From contig CM077599.1 in NCBI GenBank assembly GCA_039654915.1, positions 82,552,001 through 82,616,000 of the forward strand: a stretch of DNA of 64,000 bases, read 5' to 3'. This DNA comes from Aquilaria yunnanensis. Lineage: Eukaryota > Streptophyta > Magnoliopsida > Malvales > Thymelaeaceae. Shown here piece by piece: positions 1 through 11,562 of this stretch. The number at the start of each line of letters is the position of its first letter. Position 1 is the stretch's first letter. A program made the position numbers and the translations under genes. Below the pieces are notes generated by a model. The model was not told where the DNA came from and made no database searches. It saw only the letters and a program-made list of their open reading frames with translations.

Positions 1-189
1 GGGTTGGAGGAGAATGTGAGGTTTGTCAAGTAAGCGCAGTGAGGAAGTCGAAGAATTGGGGGCTTCGTGAAAGGCTTGGCGACGTCCTAGTCACGTGTAG
101 TCATGTCATGAGATTTCATTAAGTTAAAGGACCAAATTGATCGATTTTACAAATTTTAGGGTTTGAGTTGATGCGGTTCATTGTTCAAG

Positions 190-890
190 GTGCAAACTAT
201 CCAAATCACAATAGTTTAGGGAAGCAATAAACATTTAGGCCAATTTAATAAGAGTATTTCTTGCCCACCGGAGAGAACTTGTAACTTGTAAATTGACCAT
301 CTTTTCTTCACCTTATCAACCATAGACTTTCATGATGCAAATTTTTTCATTGAGGCACCCACAAGCATGCCAAGATAAGTGATGGGAAGAAAGCCTACTT
401 TGCATCCAATTAGTTGAGCTATCACCTAATTTTCAGAATCTGTCACAAGGTAATAGCTCTTTGATAAAATTGATTTATAGACTAGATATTAATTAGAAAC
501 ACCTCAAAACTCTTCTGAACTGTATTATGTTTTCTTTATCTCACGTCCCAGTCAACAAAATATCATCTGCAAATTGAAGATGAGTTAACTCTATCATATC
601 TACCAACTTTTACATCTTTTAACTCTCCTCCAGCTGCAACTTCCTTAATAGGGCAGTGCAAAAATTCAACCATAATTAAGAAAAGAAAAGGAGAGAAGAG
701 ATCCCCCAACCTTACACCTTTCTCCATTTGAAAAATTGGAGTCAGGCTGTCATTCACCAATACTACTGTAGATGTTGATGATAAACAACCTCTTACCCAC
801 CCAATCTATCTTGGTCTAGAGTTCATTTGTTCCATGGCAGAAAACATGAACTCCCAGTTGATTACTTTGAAAAATATATTGTATCCTCCT
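190..890 (-). pseudogene. L1-type LINE reverse transcriptase fragment
   Basis: Minus-strand translation gives the core of a plant non-LTR reverse transcriptase in broken frames. The palm block around 690-760 reads EKGVRLGDLFSPFLFLI, matching the family's RQGDPLSPFLF region. It is followed near 555-590 by LQFADDILL, the catalytic F/YADD motif, in a shifted frame. Further down are IGCKVGFLPITYLGM and a WKSMVDKVKKR-like segment typical of the thumb side. Stops and frameshifts interrupt it, and no ORF1, endonuclease or poly(A) end is visible. It is a dead internal fragment. Family level is fairly sure, exact ends are approximate. Confidence 0.8.
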
Positions 891-1124
891 TAGATTTTTT
901 CAAAACATACAGCAGGTACACATCTATAATTCATTATGGATGTTAAAAATTCATTAACTAATTACTAAAATGTCAAATAGAAAATATTGCCCGCTAACCA
1001 GAAAGAGCATATAACCGAACATAGACTGAATATGATGATTTACCAAACACAGATGACTGAATATAATAACTTACTAAAATTGATTATGTTTTTTTACTTT
1101 GTAAAAAAACATCATATTTAATAA

Positions 1125-1174
<50 letters not shown>

Positions 1175-2532
1175 AGACATTTTTTTCTAGTGCTAACTTT
1201 TTTTTTTGTTCATGTATCTTACATTCACTAATATTTAGCATGTTCCTAATTAAGCGTCCAAAATGAATAGCATGGGTGGGTAGGGGTAGGTCTCAAAAAC
1301 TCTGATGGAGGACAGAATATATATAGTACATTTCCAAAACAAGAAGGGGTAACTGCAAATTCGACCAATTACTCTGAGGAGTTTTGGGGATTTTCTCATT
1401 TGGATAAAGGTCAAGTAAAACCAGCTAAGGGAAATGCTTTTATAAAAACTTGTGCCCCAGAATTTCGATAAAAAGAAAACGTGAAGAAAAAGGAAACAGG
1501 TCAAAATGAATCATTTTCTTGGTACAAGACATTCAGTATCCGATAGTTACAATGTATTTTTTTAAAAAAAAATTTACTTTCAAAAAAATAAATAAAGGAA
1601 ATTATAAAAGACTTGTTTTCCCATGAAATTTTATTTCTGATTAAGGCAAGTGATACAGCCAGTCTTCGTCCTGTAGAGTCCAACACGTTGAACTGGTAAA
1701 TACTGGACCAGAATTTTTTTTTCTAAATTTTTACTCTGAAACCCCCACTATCGCTTGACGTGTGGAAGAATTACTCTCACGATGAGACTAATCTCTTGCC
1801 TCGTGGGGGAAGAAAATAAGGAGCCATTCGAAGATGGAAATGTACATTCTCGGTTACAACACCAACTTGAGCGTTAAACTGGTTTTTTCAGAAACAAAAC
1901 TCCGAGATCCTTAACATTATTAATTAGTTTTAGTTTCAGGTTCTCTATATATGTCACATTATTTCTGATTTCCAATTAGAGATTGGATATCAACAAGATC
2001 ATCAAGTTATTAGAATTATATATACGAGAGGAGAAGGCATAGAAGGGGTTTAACATTAGCTGGACTAATAGATTAATCTTTGAACGAGACAGTGGATTTG
2101 AATTGAATTACTTAAAACTAGTTTTTACGTGTAAATCCTTTATTATTTAAAAGTTAATTCCTCAACCTTGATAAAAGTGAAAGTTAGTTAATTTATAATT
2201 ACCCCAGTACTGTTGAAGTTATTACCTTTCAGAATTTATGAGAATTTTATTTAGAATTCAAGAAGGGGCACAATGAGTTTGTGTTTGTTTCGACAATTCG
2301 AATACTGACTTGGAACCCGCATGTATATCTGTTAATAATTTGAACAGTCACAACTATCCAAAATAAAAATTAATATTCAGAAATAATTTATATGGGTCAA
2401 AACTCGAAACCCAAGCACCCAAGTGGCGTACCAAAGACCAAAATAATCATTTACTTATCCAATTCATTAGGCCGAGCAATAAATAAAGAGCCAATTACGT
2501 TGCCCATCAATGCGGGATTTGCCCCAAACTTC
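891..2532. other. AT-rich intergenic DNA, no gene seen
   Basis: I see no convincing coding signal. Short open frames near 1250-1686 lack recognisable domains. The stretch holds a TA microsatellite and many A/T homopolymers. Confidence 0.5.
1133..1171. repeat. (TA)n microsatellite
   Basis: About 19 uninterrupted TA units directly after a short TG run. Confidence 0.95.
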
Positions 2533-2547
2533 AACATGAACAAGGAC

Positions 2548-3172
2548 TTTCTCTGCTATTTCCGGCCACATTTAGATTTTGGTTTGAATTTGGCTGATTT
2601 CTTTTCAATCCTTTTATTATTCGATTGGTTTTATTTGATATTACTAATGGGATTCTATGATAGATGCAGTCTTCTTCAAATTTTGATGTTTAAGAATAAT
2701 CTTCAATTGGAAGTGAACAACGATAGATTTAAATTTTCTTTTGAGTTTATAGGAATTTTGGCTCTATTAAAGTGTCTCAATACTTCACAACAGATATGAA
2801 GGTGATTGTATAAAATAAAGTCAGTATTTATTTTTTTAGGTTTTATATATAGTCTTTTTATTTTCATAAATAGTTTTGTTTAGGCTTATGAAGCCTGATT
2901 GGTTTTAGCATTGTTTGGGTATTTTCGGCTTGTTTTGGGTTTTATTCCAATTATTTTTAAGTTATGTACTATAGATTTATTCTGACTTATTTGGAAGATT
3001 CGACTTGATTCATTTTTCTTCTCTTTATTTGATATCGCATGAATGAGTAACTTTTTTATGGTCAGTTTTATGTTTATGTTGTCCTTTAGAGTTTTATACT
3101 ATTTTTAATTTGTAAGATAACGTTTGACTCAATTTTAATTGAAATGAAACATCTTTTGTCAAAAAAAAAAAA
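2548..3172 (+). mobile_element. Poly(A)-tailed retroposon with 15-bp target site duplication
   Basis: The 625-bp insert ends in a run of about 14 A and is flanked by the perfect direct repeat AACATGAACAAGGAC at 2533-2547 and 3173-3187. Poly(A) plus a long TSD is the signature of target-primed reverse transcription by LINE machinery. The body is T-rich, with no RT motif, so it may be a 5'-truncated LINE 3' end, a SINE, or a retrocopy of a host transcript. It cuts through a 135-codon open frame (2392-2799), which is therefore a chance ORF. Confidence 0.85.
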
Positions 3173-3187
3173 AACATGAACAAGGAC

Positions 3188-4227
3188 CATATATAACTTA
3201 TAAAGTTTAATTAGACAAGACAAACACACATGACTTGGCATTGGTATCCAAAATCCAATTGAAGCAGCAGCCACAATTAATTAGCAATAAGCTAGATTAA
3301 TAAAAAAACTAATTTATAATAAGGTTTGGTCAGAAATGATTCCTAAAAACTGCCCGCAAGTCTACAAATTACAACTATTGCAATCCAAAGGTCGCAATAT
3401 TTCTGACATTTCCCATTTTTCATGCTTTATGGAGCTACGCGCATGTCTGCTAGCTGGGGGTGGGGGATGAGGTGAGTTCCACATGGTATGCAAGGAAAAC
3501 TAATTTAAAGTATTGTGTCTTTTAATTACAATAATTACACCAGTTGGTTATTCCAGGAAAATCCATCAAGGAAAGTGACTTTTTCGTTCACGGTTCAGGC
3601 ATAGTTGTAACAATCGGATCGGATTAGGAGGTTCAACCGGTTAAACCATAAATCGGTTGTCCTGCCGACCTGGTTTATCGGCTCATTTAATGTATGGTTA
3701 AAATTGGGAAAAGACCGAGAAAATCCGGGAAAAAGCTATTGAGACGTGGAACTAGTGACCTGAAAAAATAAACCATCGGCACATAGATACAAACCAGTTT
3801 TTATCATTTATGCTCTTCTCATAGATGGTTTAATTTTAGAAGTAAAATTTAAACATAAAAAATACTGCAAAAATATTATTGCATAAGTATTACTTACTCA
3901 TATATCTAAATATAAAGACAAATTAAAAAATCTCAATAATTCTAATTATAACCAAGCAGGATGTGTTTTACATGCAGGAAAAGAGAAAGTACAATTAATA
4001 GAATGAACAATGATGGTGAGAGAGGGATGAGAGTGATTGATGAAACCAGAGAAGTCAAATAATGAAGCCACCTAAAATAGTTTTGATCAGTCAAGTGTAG
4101 AACCCCAACCCAATGCAAACATAAGTCACACCAAAAGTCGATCGATATATGTTTAATGTTGGTTGGTTCCACAGATGTGTATAAATGGTTAATTAGAGTA
4201 TCCAACTCAATACAAGAAAAATGCAGC
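3188..4227. other. Intergenic DNA downstream of the first At4g22030-like gene
   Basis: Mostly AT-rich with no gene. Around 3600-3700 there is a GGTTCAACCGGTTAAACC-like stretch of the kind seen in dispersed plant repeats, but no second end was found to define an element. Confidence 0.4.
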
Positions 4228-4325
4228 TTTTTAATTCATAGAAATTAAGATTAAATCAAAGAATCAAAGAACTTTTTTTATCTAAAAATCATTCTGATGA
4301 TGATCTCTATCTCTCTTGCTCTTGA

Positions 4326-5639
4326 TCAGAAAAGCTTGCTAGCAAATTCATCAATGGGGCTTCCTTCAACCCTGGAATATCTCGCTCTCTTTGCAAAATC
4401 TCTGAGCTGCGACAAGCTCCGCCCTAGTTGCAGCGCCACCTTCCTCTCCAGCAACTCCCCGTTTTCTCTCTTCTCCACGTCTCTCTCCGCCAACGCTGCC
4501 TCTATCGTCTCCTCCACCTGCTTGAAAAACCCGCCACTCGTTCTGTACATCTCCACCACCATTCCCACCTGCCCCCCGTGCTCCACCGTGTTCACTATGG
4601 CCGCCGCTGCTCCCGCCACAGTCGCCACCAGTGCCCCCCAGGACATGTCCCCCGAAGAATGGTGCCCCATGAACGCAGCCCCGACAGCCGCCATTCCGGT
4701 CAGTGCAGGCCCTGATATGGCCAGAGCCTTGTTCAGCTTCGCCGCCACGTTACCTAATCTATCGTAATCTTCGTAGTCTTTTCTCTTTATTACTTCCACG
4801 ATTTCTCGCAACTCCGTCTCCAGCTCTTCGCTCCATCCGTTGCTGTAACTGCTGTTACTCATCTGTTTTCCCGACGACGATTTGCTTCTGTTAGTGTTTC
4901 GACTTAGGTTTTTTATTTTCGGCCACCAAACGGCGGGCTCTAATTTTTGTGGGAATTTAGGGAGCATTACGCCGATCAACGGGAGAGGATAAGATCGGTC
5001 GATGGCCAGGACTTTCTCCATGGCGTCTCCGACGTCCTCTTCGGTCGATGAGCCCCTAGCGATGAGGTGCTCTACTTCATCACGAAGTTGCCGAAGAAAT
5101 CTACGAGCGTTCCGTTTCTCCTCGACGAGCTGCGAGGGCTGGATGGTGTTCATGAGAGCCAACAACCCCGTGGCAGCGGCGAACAGAAGGGTGGAACCCA
5201 AGTTTAGTGCGGCGGAACAGTCTGTAGGGGAAGCAACACCTGCCATAGCGGTGGCGGAGAGAGTGATCATGTTGATGGAGTTCAGAAGGAGGGAGTTCCA
5301 ACTGTCCCGTTGCTCGCCGACATTGTTGTGCATCTCGATCCTGCGGGAGATGGCCTCCAGGACAGCGTAAAGATGGTCAACGGCCGTTGTTTTATCTGGA
5401 TCTGGTGTTGGTGTTCCGACCAAAGTCGGATGTTCTATAATAAGTGGACTTGGGTTCGGAAACGATCCGTTGGTGTGAAACTTGTGCTCGTCTGTCAAAC
5501 TTCCGGTGCGCAACTTGGGAGGCGAAAGGGACGACGACTGTTTTGGGAGAGAAATGGCGGCGTTTATTCTGGACGACGCCGGTGGGAGGAAGACGGTACC
5601 AGTAGCTCGTAGAGAAGCTGTAGTTATAGCCATAGCCAT
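4326..5639 (-). CDS. Probable F-box protein At4g22030-like, copy 1
   Basis: Single-exon ORF of 437 aa with ATG at 5639. I recognise the plant family named 'probable F-box protein At4g22030'. No F-box is obvious by eye. What is visible: a Ser/Ala-rich N-terminus of about 35 residues that could be a plastid targeting peptide; two hydrophobic helices around residues 115-165 (ITLSATAMAGV and LLFAAATGLLALM); a conserved charged middle; two Gly/Ala-rich hydrophobic stretches around residues 310-350; and a coiled-coil-like C-terminal third rich in Glu, Arg and Lys. The ORF is intact and about 90% similar to the 433-aa copy at 40672-41973. The promoter has TATAAATA about 110 bp upstream and a W-box pair. 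Molecular function is unknown to me; membrane association is inferred from the hydrophobic segments. Confidence 0.85.
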   Translation of the reverse strand: MAMAITTASLRATGTVFLPPASSRINAAISLPKQSSSLSPPKLRTGSLTDEHKFHTNGSFPNPSPLIIEHPTLVGTPTPDPDKTTAVDHLYAVLEAISRRIEMHNNVGEQRDSWNSLLLNSINMITLSATAMAGVASPTDCSAALNLGSTLLFAAATGLLALMNTIQPSQLVEEKRNARRFLRQLRDEVEHLIARGSSTEEDVGDAMEKVLAIDRSYPLPLIGVMLPKFPQKLEPAVWWPKIKNLSRNTNRSKSSSGKQMSNSSYSNGWSEELETELREIVEVIKRKDYEDYDRLGNVAAKLNKALAISGPALTGMAAVGAAFMGHHSSGDMSWGALVATVAGAAAAIVNTVEHGGQVGMVVEMYRTSGGFFKQVEETIEAALAERDVEKRENGELLERKVALQLGRSLSQLRDFAKRARYSRVEGSPIDEFASKLF

Positions 5640-5745
5640 GGTCGTTTGCTTTGTTAGATTTGTTAATTTAATGGTCGTCGTTTCAAATCTTTCAGGAGTA
5701 GTGGTTTTGGTGGTGGGAGATTGATCAAGTGTTTGGTGTGGGAAG

Positions 5746-5842
5746 TATTTATAGGAAAAGATTAACTTTTAATATTGAATTACTGAACATTATATAAAAT
5801 AGAAAATAAAAATCAAGGTTTGACTGACTGGTTGAATTGACC
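5746..5842 (-). promoter_or_regulatory. Promoter of copy 1: TATA box and W-box pair
   Basis: TATAAATA on the minus strand (5746-5753) lies 107 bp upstream of the ATG. TTGACT at 5820 and TTGACC at 5837 are W-box cores, the sites bound by WRKY factors. The same arrangement with identical 17-bp spacing occurs in front of copy 2, although surrounding DNA has diverged. WRKY control is an inference. Confidence 0.6.
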
Positions 5843-5957
5843 AGGGCTTGCTGGCTACTCTTGGTGGGGCTGACGTCTTCCCTTTCGACTGCTTCATGGT
5901 TCACCATCTCATGCTTATGAAGGGATTCCATGAGCCTTTCGTCATTTTTAATTGATA

Positions 5958-6200
5958 CTTCCTCCATTTTATAAATGATCATCATCTTATTTTATTTATA
6001 AAAGCTTGACATAAATATATTTATATTGATTTGTACATATTTTAAAACTTTTTTAAAAATTATAGTTATAAACTAGAGTCTTTAAGATACCATTTCCATG
6101 TATAAAACGTTTATATTTTTATAGGAAATTTTGAAAGAAGGAAAGTTATGAATTAATTATTTTGAAAAGTAAGGGGACAAACTTTGTGATACAAAGAGAG
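5958..6200. mobile_element. Stowaway-like MITE
   Basis: About 243 bp, AT-rich, bounded by TA. The left end is CTTCCTCCATTTTATAAATG. The inverted right end starts CTCTCTTTGTATCACAAAG. Both resemble decayed Stowaway termini (CTCCCTCC-type). Match between ends is only moderate. Confidence 0.5.
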
Positions 6201-6202
6201 TA

Positions 6203-6681
6203 TTTTATTTCACCCCTCGATCTACAAATGTTTTCTATTCTAGTCCAATTCCTTTTAGAACATTTCACATTACACGTCCCTAGCTACTAGATGTAATGCA
6301 TTAGTTTAGAAATAACTAGCTGATGTAAAATTTTGAAATCTTAATTTAAGTTATCCTGTAATTGGATTAAAATAAATTTAAAATATGTAATAATTTTTTT
6401 AAAAAATTATTAATCAATTTAAAAAATTAGTTTGTACTCTTTTATAAATTGGTTTAATTTTTATCTGCCATCTATGTACTTTATGTGAAAATTTTTGTTT
6501 AGCTAATAGTTTTCATCCAATTGGGGATTAAAAATTTAAAACCAAATGTTTTTAAAAATTTTAGTATAAATATGAAATGTTTTTTAAAAAAATGTTATGA
6601 TCAAAACAGAATATAATTAATAGGTTGACTAAAATAAAAAATTAATTAAAAATTATGGACCATTTTAGGGAATTCACTCCA
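6203..6681. repeat. Decayed long-TIR (MULE-type) MITE remnant
   Basis: The right end (about 6560-6681) is the inverted GAGTGAATTCCCTAAAATGG family end, clearly related to the terminal repeat of the 56477-57065 element. A matching left end at 6203-6290 is weak, and no target duplication was found. Confidence 0.4.
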
Positions 6682-7656
6682 TGTTTATGTGTTTGGATTT
6701 GCTATACATTAAGTGACTTTAGGTTTTCCCATTTTTTGGTTTTTTATTTTATTTTTTAATTGTTCTATCTATTCATCTTGAAGATAACACGATAAAATGC
6801 AGCACAAAAACTCGAAATTCAAATATCTTTGGTATATAAATAAGTCTCGAATGTAGCATTATTATTTTAAAAAACAAAACATTATAATCTTAAGTTAAGG
6901 TTCAAGTTAATTAACATGATTAATGGCTCCTTCTGAATTGTGTTGTCTTTTTAATAAAATTTGTAATTTGACCCCACTGGTTTTAAATTTTATAGTTACA
7001 TATTGTAAAAGAATTATCTGTTGCCCCCACTGATAATTTTTTCTGGCTCCGTCCCTGCGTTTAGCCAAACAAAATTTATTGAATATAGTGAATTACCAAT
7101 CGTAGAATACTTAATTTGAGGATTTACTAAAGATAATTATGTTTTTTTTTTTTTGAAAAATATCATATTTAATTCTATATATTTGGCTAGGCACTCTTTC
7201 TAATCAACAATATTTTTCGGTTTGGCATTTGAAGAACTAGTTGGATCGGTTTGTTTTCCGCAAAACGAACCTCAGGGTGTAATTTGAGGTTTCAGAAAAT
7301 CTAAAGGGTAATAATATATTTATCAAGGGAGCAATGGTAGATTAGAGTATATCTTAGGAGGGGAGTTTGTAATTTTTTCTATATTTAATTTGCGTAATTT
7401 ATTAAAAAAAAATTAGGTTTATTTTATTTTATTTTTTGTAATCAGAATAAGATACATAAATGAAAGCTACACTCACCCAAGCTGTAAGATAGGTATTGGA
7501 AAATTTAATTTAATATTTAAAAAATTGGTGTTAGCATCTAGTAGGCATTGTACAAAAACTTAAATATAAGTGTAAGTTCTTAAAATTAATGGCAGTAATA
7601 AACCGAATTTTTAACAAAAATTTGGAAAGGATTTTATATTAATTATTATATTATAT
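6682..7656. other. AT-rich intergenic DNA, no gene seen
   Basis: No coding signal, no clear terminal repeats, several homopolymer runs. Confidence 0.4.
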
Positions 7657-9326
7657 ACATATATCTAATTAGACATACTAATCTAATCCTTAATTCTCCA
7701 TATATAAGCCACACTTAGCCCATATTTTGACCAAATTACCTTTAAAAAAAAACCTACCTTGTAGCTGCCGTCTCCTGCCATTATTCCTCTTGCTCTGCCG
7801 GTTGACGCTCCACATCAAACCTTCTCTGGCCGTCATTCCTCTCACTTTGCTAGTTAATGCTCTGCATTAGATGTTCTTTGGCCGATCGTTGCCTTCCGAT
7901 CGCGATGTTACTGCTTGTCTACGCTTCACGTTGTCGTCCTCCCTTCTCATCACACACCTGAATCTTGCAGTGTCGTTGACCTCCAAATCTTAGTGTTATT
8001 GTTTACCAGATCGACTCACTTGTTGCTTTTAGATTGCCACAGCCACCACTGTTGCAAACATAGCTGCTAGGCCACTCCTCCCTCCCCCGCCCCCCCACCC
8101 TATATGAGCGGACTGTTCGTATAAATAACTTGCAGAATTGTCTAAGACAAATATAAAAAAATGTCTAATATAGTGTGTAAACGTGTCTACAATAATATGT
8201 AAAAGTATCTACTATAGTATATGGAGTATCTGAAATAATACAATGACAATTTACCATCAGGAGAAATTAAAAGTGTATGAAGTAATGAGAATAAGTGTCT
8301 GAATGAATATAAAAAAGTATCTATATAAATATGTAAAAAATTTTAAACCAACTTATAAATAATTTTTTATTTTAAGAAAATAATTTTCTAAAATAATTGA
8401 AAAATGTCTAAATGAATACGTACAAGTGTCTAAACAAATATGTAAAAATATATAAATAAACTTATAAATAATTTTTTATCTTCAAAAAATAACTATTGGA
8501 AACAATAAAAAAAATGTATGAATGAATATGCAAAAGCATCTAAGGAAAAATATAAAAGTGTTTGAAATAATATCCAAATAATTTATTTTCCCCCAAAACA
8601 GAGGTGTGTAAACTAATAAATAGGAAGTATCTAAATAAATATCTAGAAATGTCTAAAGTAAAATAAAAAGTGTATAAAACAATAACAAATAAATAAAATC
8701 CACTTTTTTGGGATAACAAAGGTAGCGGCAAACTCCCTCTCCCTTGCCAATCTCTCTTTTTCTTCCCAAGCGTCTTCCAATCCACCGTATTAGAAGCTCT
8801 CTCCACCAATACTCGATTGGAGATCTAAAACTCTTCTTGTTGCTACCTTGTCCTCAAAACCTCGCTCCGCCATTGTCATCGCCGCCATCCTCGGAAGCTC
8901 TTTTCGCCTTTGTCGCCATCGTCTCATAAGCCAAGCCAAGGAGATCTTAAGATCTCTCCATTGTCTCCTTGTTCTAAGAAGCCAAGCCAAAGAGAGGAGA
9001 TCCGAAGCCAAGACTCAATTAGAGATCTGAAGCTTTCTTCATTGCCACCTTGTTCTCAGTCATTGTCATTCTCTTTATGTCTCTTCATCATCGTTGGATC
9101 TCAATCATTACCATCACGTAACATCTGATGCACTGAAGAAATGTGGCAAAGAAAGTCTGGTACGCTAACTAAGAAGTTCTCTTGAAACTCAACCAGGGAC
9201 GGCGATTTGTTGCTCTGAAAGAACTATTGGAAACCTAATTTAGTATAAGGGTGTGATTGAAATTGTGTATAATAGTGGGGTAAATTTAAAATAAGATTAG
9301 CTACTATGTCTATTTGAAAATATGTT
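7657..9326. mobile_element. Long-TIR DNA element of about 1.7 kb, non-autonomous
   Basis: The left end ACATATATCTAATTAGACAT and the inverted right end ACATATTTTCAAATAGACAT pair over about 60 decayed bases. Related sequence ends at about 35590 in reverse orientation. Inside are a GC-richer block (7760-8100), a degenerate tandem repeat (8150-8690) and a CT-rich block with three imperfect repeats of GGAGATCTAAAACTCTTCTT-like units (8810-9060). No transposase is visible. Class is uncertain. Confidence 0.4.
8150..8690. repeat. Degenerate tandem repeat, unit about 20-25 bp
   Basis: Many imperfect copies of an AAGTGTCTAAATAAATATGT-like unit in head-to-tail order, interspersed with AT-rich spacers. 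Confidence 0.6.
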
Positions 9327-9982
9327 CACTGTATCTACTGTAATGTTATATTTTGAATTTTAGCTGTATCAGGAGAGATTATTAGTTTGTATGTGTGTGT
9401 GTGTGTGTAGTGATTATTTGCTTAATATACAATTAAAATCCCATATTTCAAGCCAAAAAATCACCTTTACATGTTATTTTGCAAAGAGCAAATTTTTTTA
9501 TTAAATTTTATTTTTTAAGATGGAAAAAAATATGAATAATGAAAGCATTAGCTGAATAGAATATCGAATTCGCGATAACATTAATTTTTTTTAAAGAAAA
9601 TGGAACTAAAAATAAACATTAGTAACTGGTTATTAGTTTAGCAGCGAGGAAGGTGCCTTAGCATTATCCTTTTTATTGGTCGAGGTTCGCCAACTTCCTC
9701 TTGCGCCGTCAAGTTTGCGCTGCCAAATCAAGTACGTCAACTTTGCATGGGCACGATTTCTTGAATTGAATATTATTTCTTTCCCAAAATAAATTCAAAA
9801 TTCAGAACCGGAAAAAAGAATTGCTTGACTTTTTCCAACCGAAAATAACTGAGAATAACGGTCAGATTCAAATTTGGCCAAACCTCCATACTTTGTAAAT
9901 CACAAACCTTATGAACCTAGTTGTATATTGTAACCACATCTTAAATCACCTAATTTCATCATAATTAATTAACGTAGTGTTA

Positions 9983-10327
9983 TAGAGCTAATTCATTTTA
10001 ACTTAAGTCAACTAACTTATTTTTATTTTTACACATTTTTTTTGTCTAAATTAATTTTATTTGAAAGCAAATATTATGTAGATGGAGTAATCTATTTGAA
10101 ATTACAATTTTATTATATTTTTAAATTTTCATGAAATTTTTTTAAATACCTTTAAATAGAAAAATTCATAAAAATTTAATAAGATTACAAAAATTATATT
10201 TTTAATGGATTATTATAGCTACATAATATTGACTTTTAATTAAAATTAGTTTTGGGTAAAAAAGATGTAAAAATAAAAATAAATCATTTTAGAAGTTAAT
10301 TAACTTAAGTTAAAACAAATTTCGTAA
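9983..10327. mobile_element. Tourist-like MITE, copy A
   Basis: About 345-bp fold-back sequence. Inverted ends share TTTTAACTTAAGT followed by AACTAACTTATTTTTATTTT-like text. It is the same family as 33804-34136. Exact ends and target duplication are unclear here. Confidence 0.6.
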
Positions 10328-10432
10328 TAACTATCTAGATGATAACTTTAGGCATTATATAATCAAGATGGTAACTTATCATTATGTAACGCCTAAAAGC
10401 TATATATATATAATGCTAACCTCATGTGAGAG

Positions 10433-11552
10433 GGGTAAAATACATATTTAGTCCCCTAACTTTAAGGGTCATCCTAATGTGGTCCCTTAATTTAAAAAGT
10501 AACTCTTAAAGTCCCTTAACTCAATTAATGCATCCTATTTGGGTCCTTACCGTCAATTCTGCCGTTATTTATGACGGAAATTGTCTATGTGGCAACCATA
10601 CTCCTACTTGGCTGCCCTTTTCATGACAGTAAGTGGCTAAATTGAAAGAAAAATAAATATCTGGCTAAAAAGACGTAATTGCATAGTCCAAAGGTCCTAA
10701 GACATAGTTTAACCCAAATTTTTTCCCTAAATCTTATTTGATTCAAATGGACGATGTCGCAGGCTCCGGCTGTCCCCGTCCCCATCTCACGACTACAAAA
10801 ACAGTTCTAATTCTTAATCAAATCTACAAACGCAGCGGGCCGAGGACCTAAGGCAGACGGCGCTTCAAACGGCGAACGGAGTCAAGGAGCATGGGCGAGG
10901 AGGCGATCCGAGCGGAGGAGCGAGGCGGAGGGAAGAGCCTGGGCGAATGGTGATTCGAATGGCGAAGGATTTGCGTCAGGGCTCCGGCTGTCCCCATCCC
11001 CATCTCACGACTACAAAAACAGTTTTAATTCTTAATCAGATCTACAAACGCAGCGGGTCGAGGACCCAAGGCGGACGGCGATTCAAACGGCGAACGGAGT
11101 CAAGAAGCATGGGCGAGGAGGCGATCCGAGCGGAGAAGCGAGGCGAAGGGAAGAGCCTGGGCGATGAAGGGGGAAGGTGAAGCGTCGGTTGGAAAGAAGG
11201 AAGATGAAGCGTTGGCCGAGAGAGGAAGAGAGGCGGTGGTGGTGATCGAATCGGAGAGGGGGGAAAATTGGGTTAACTATCCTTTTAGGTCCCTAAAATT
11301 ACTTTTTGTGCCAAATTTAGCTTGAACTTTATGTTCTTGCAATCGAATAACTTCTTATCATAAAAGAAACTGCCACATGGCAATATACGTGCCACGTGGG
11401 AAATTTCCATCCACGATAATGGTATAACTAACGATAGAGACCAAAATAGAACAGTTAAATTGAGTTAGGGGACTTTAAGAGTCACTTTTTTTAGTTAAGG
11501 GACCACATTAGGACGACCCTTAAAGTTAGGGGACTAAATATGGATTTTACCC
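10433..11552. mobile_element. Mutator-like (MULE) non-autonomous element
   Basis: 1120 bp flanked by the perfect 10-bp direct repeat CATGTGAGAG (10423-10432 and 11553-11562). The TIRs are about 95 bp, starting GGGTAAAATACATATTTAGT and ending with its inverse. Long TIRs plus a 9-11 bp TSD define MULEs. The interior is GC-rich compared with the surroundings and contains a tandem duplication of about 185 bp (10762-10946 and 10980-11164, 218 bp apart). The interior base composition suggests captured host DNA, but no protein is recognisable. Confidence 0.9.
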
Positions 11553-11562
11553 CATGTGAGAG

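Larger units (their letters stand above)
4228..9910. repeat. Segmental duplication, copy 1
   Basis: Homologous to 40573-45886 in the same orientation. Homology covers the 3' flank, the whole At4g22030-like ORF, its promoter to about 5900, and a distal block at 9655-9910 that matches 45565-45886 (shared GAATAACGGTCAGATTCAAA and flanking text). Intermediate parts are not alignable by eye because each copy has gained its own insertions: a long-TIR element and MITE here, and a LINE, MULE-MITE and hAT-like MITE in the other. Confidence 0.8.

Noticed and set aside
2392..2799. 135-codon plus-strand ORF
   Set aside because: It crosses the left boundary and TSD of a retroposon insertion, so its two halves have different origins.
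4297..5724. Plus-strand ORFs opposite At4g22030-like copy 1
   Set aside because: They mirror a conserved minus-strand protein, recur opposite copy 2 for the same reason, and show no domain.
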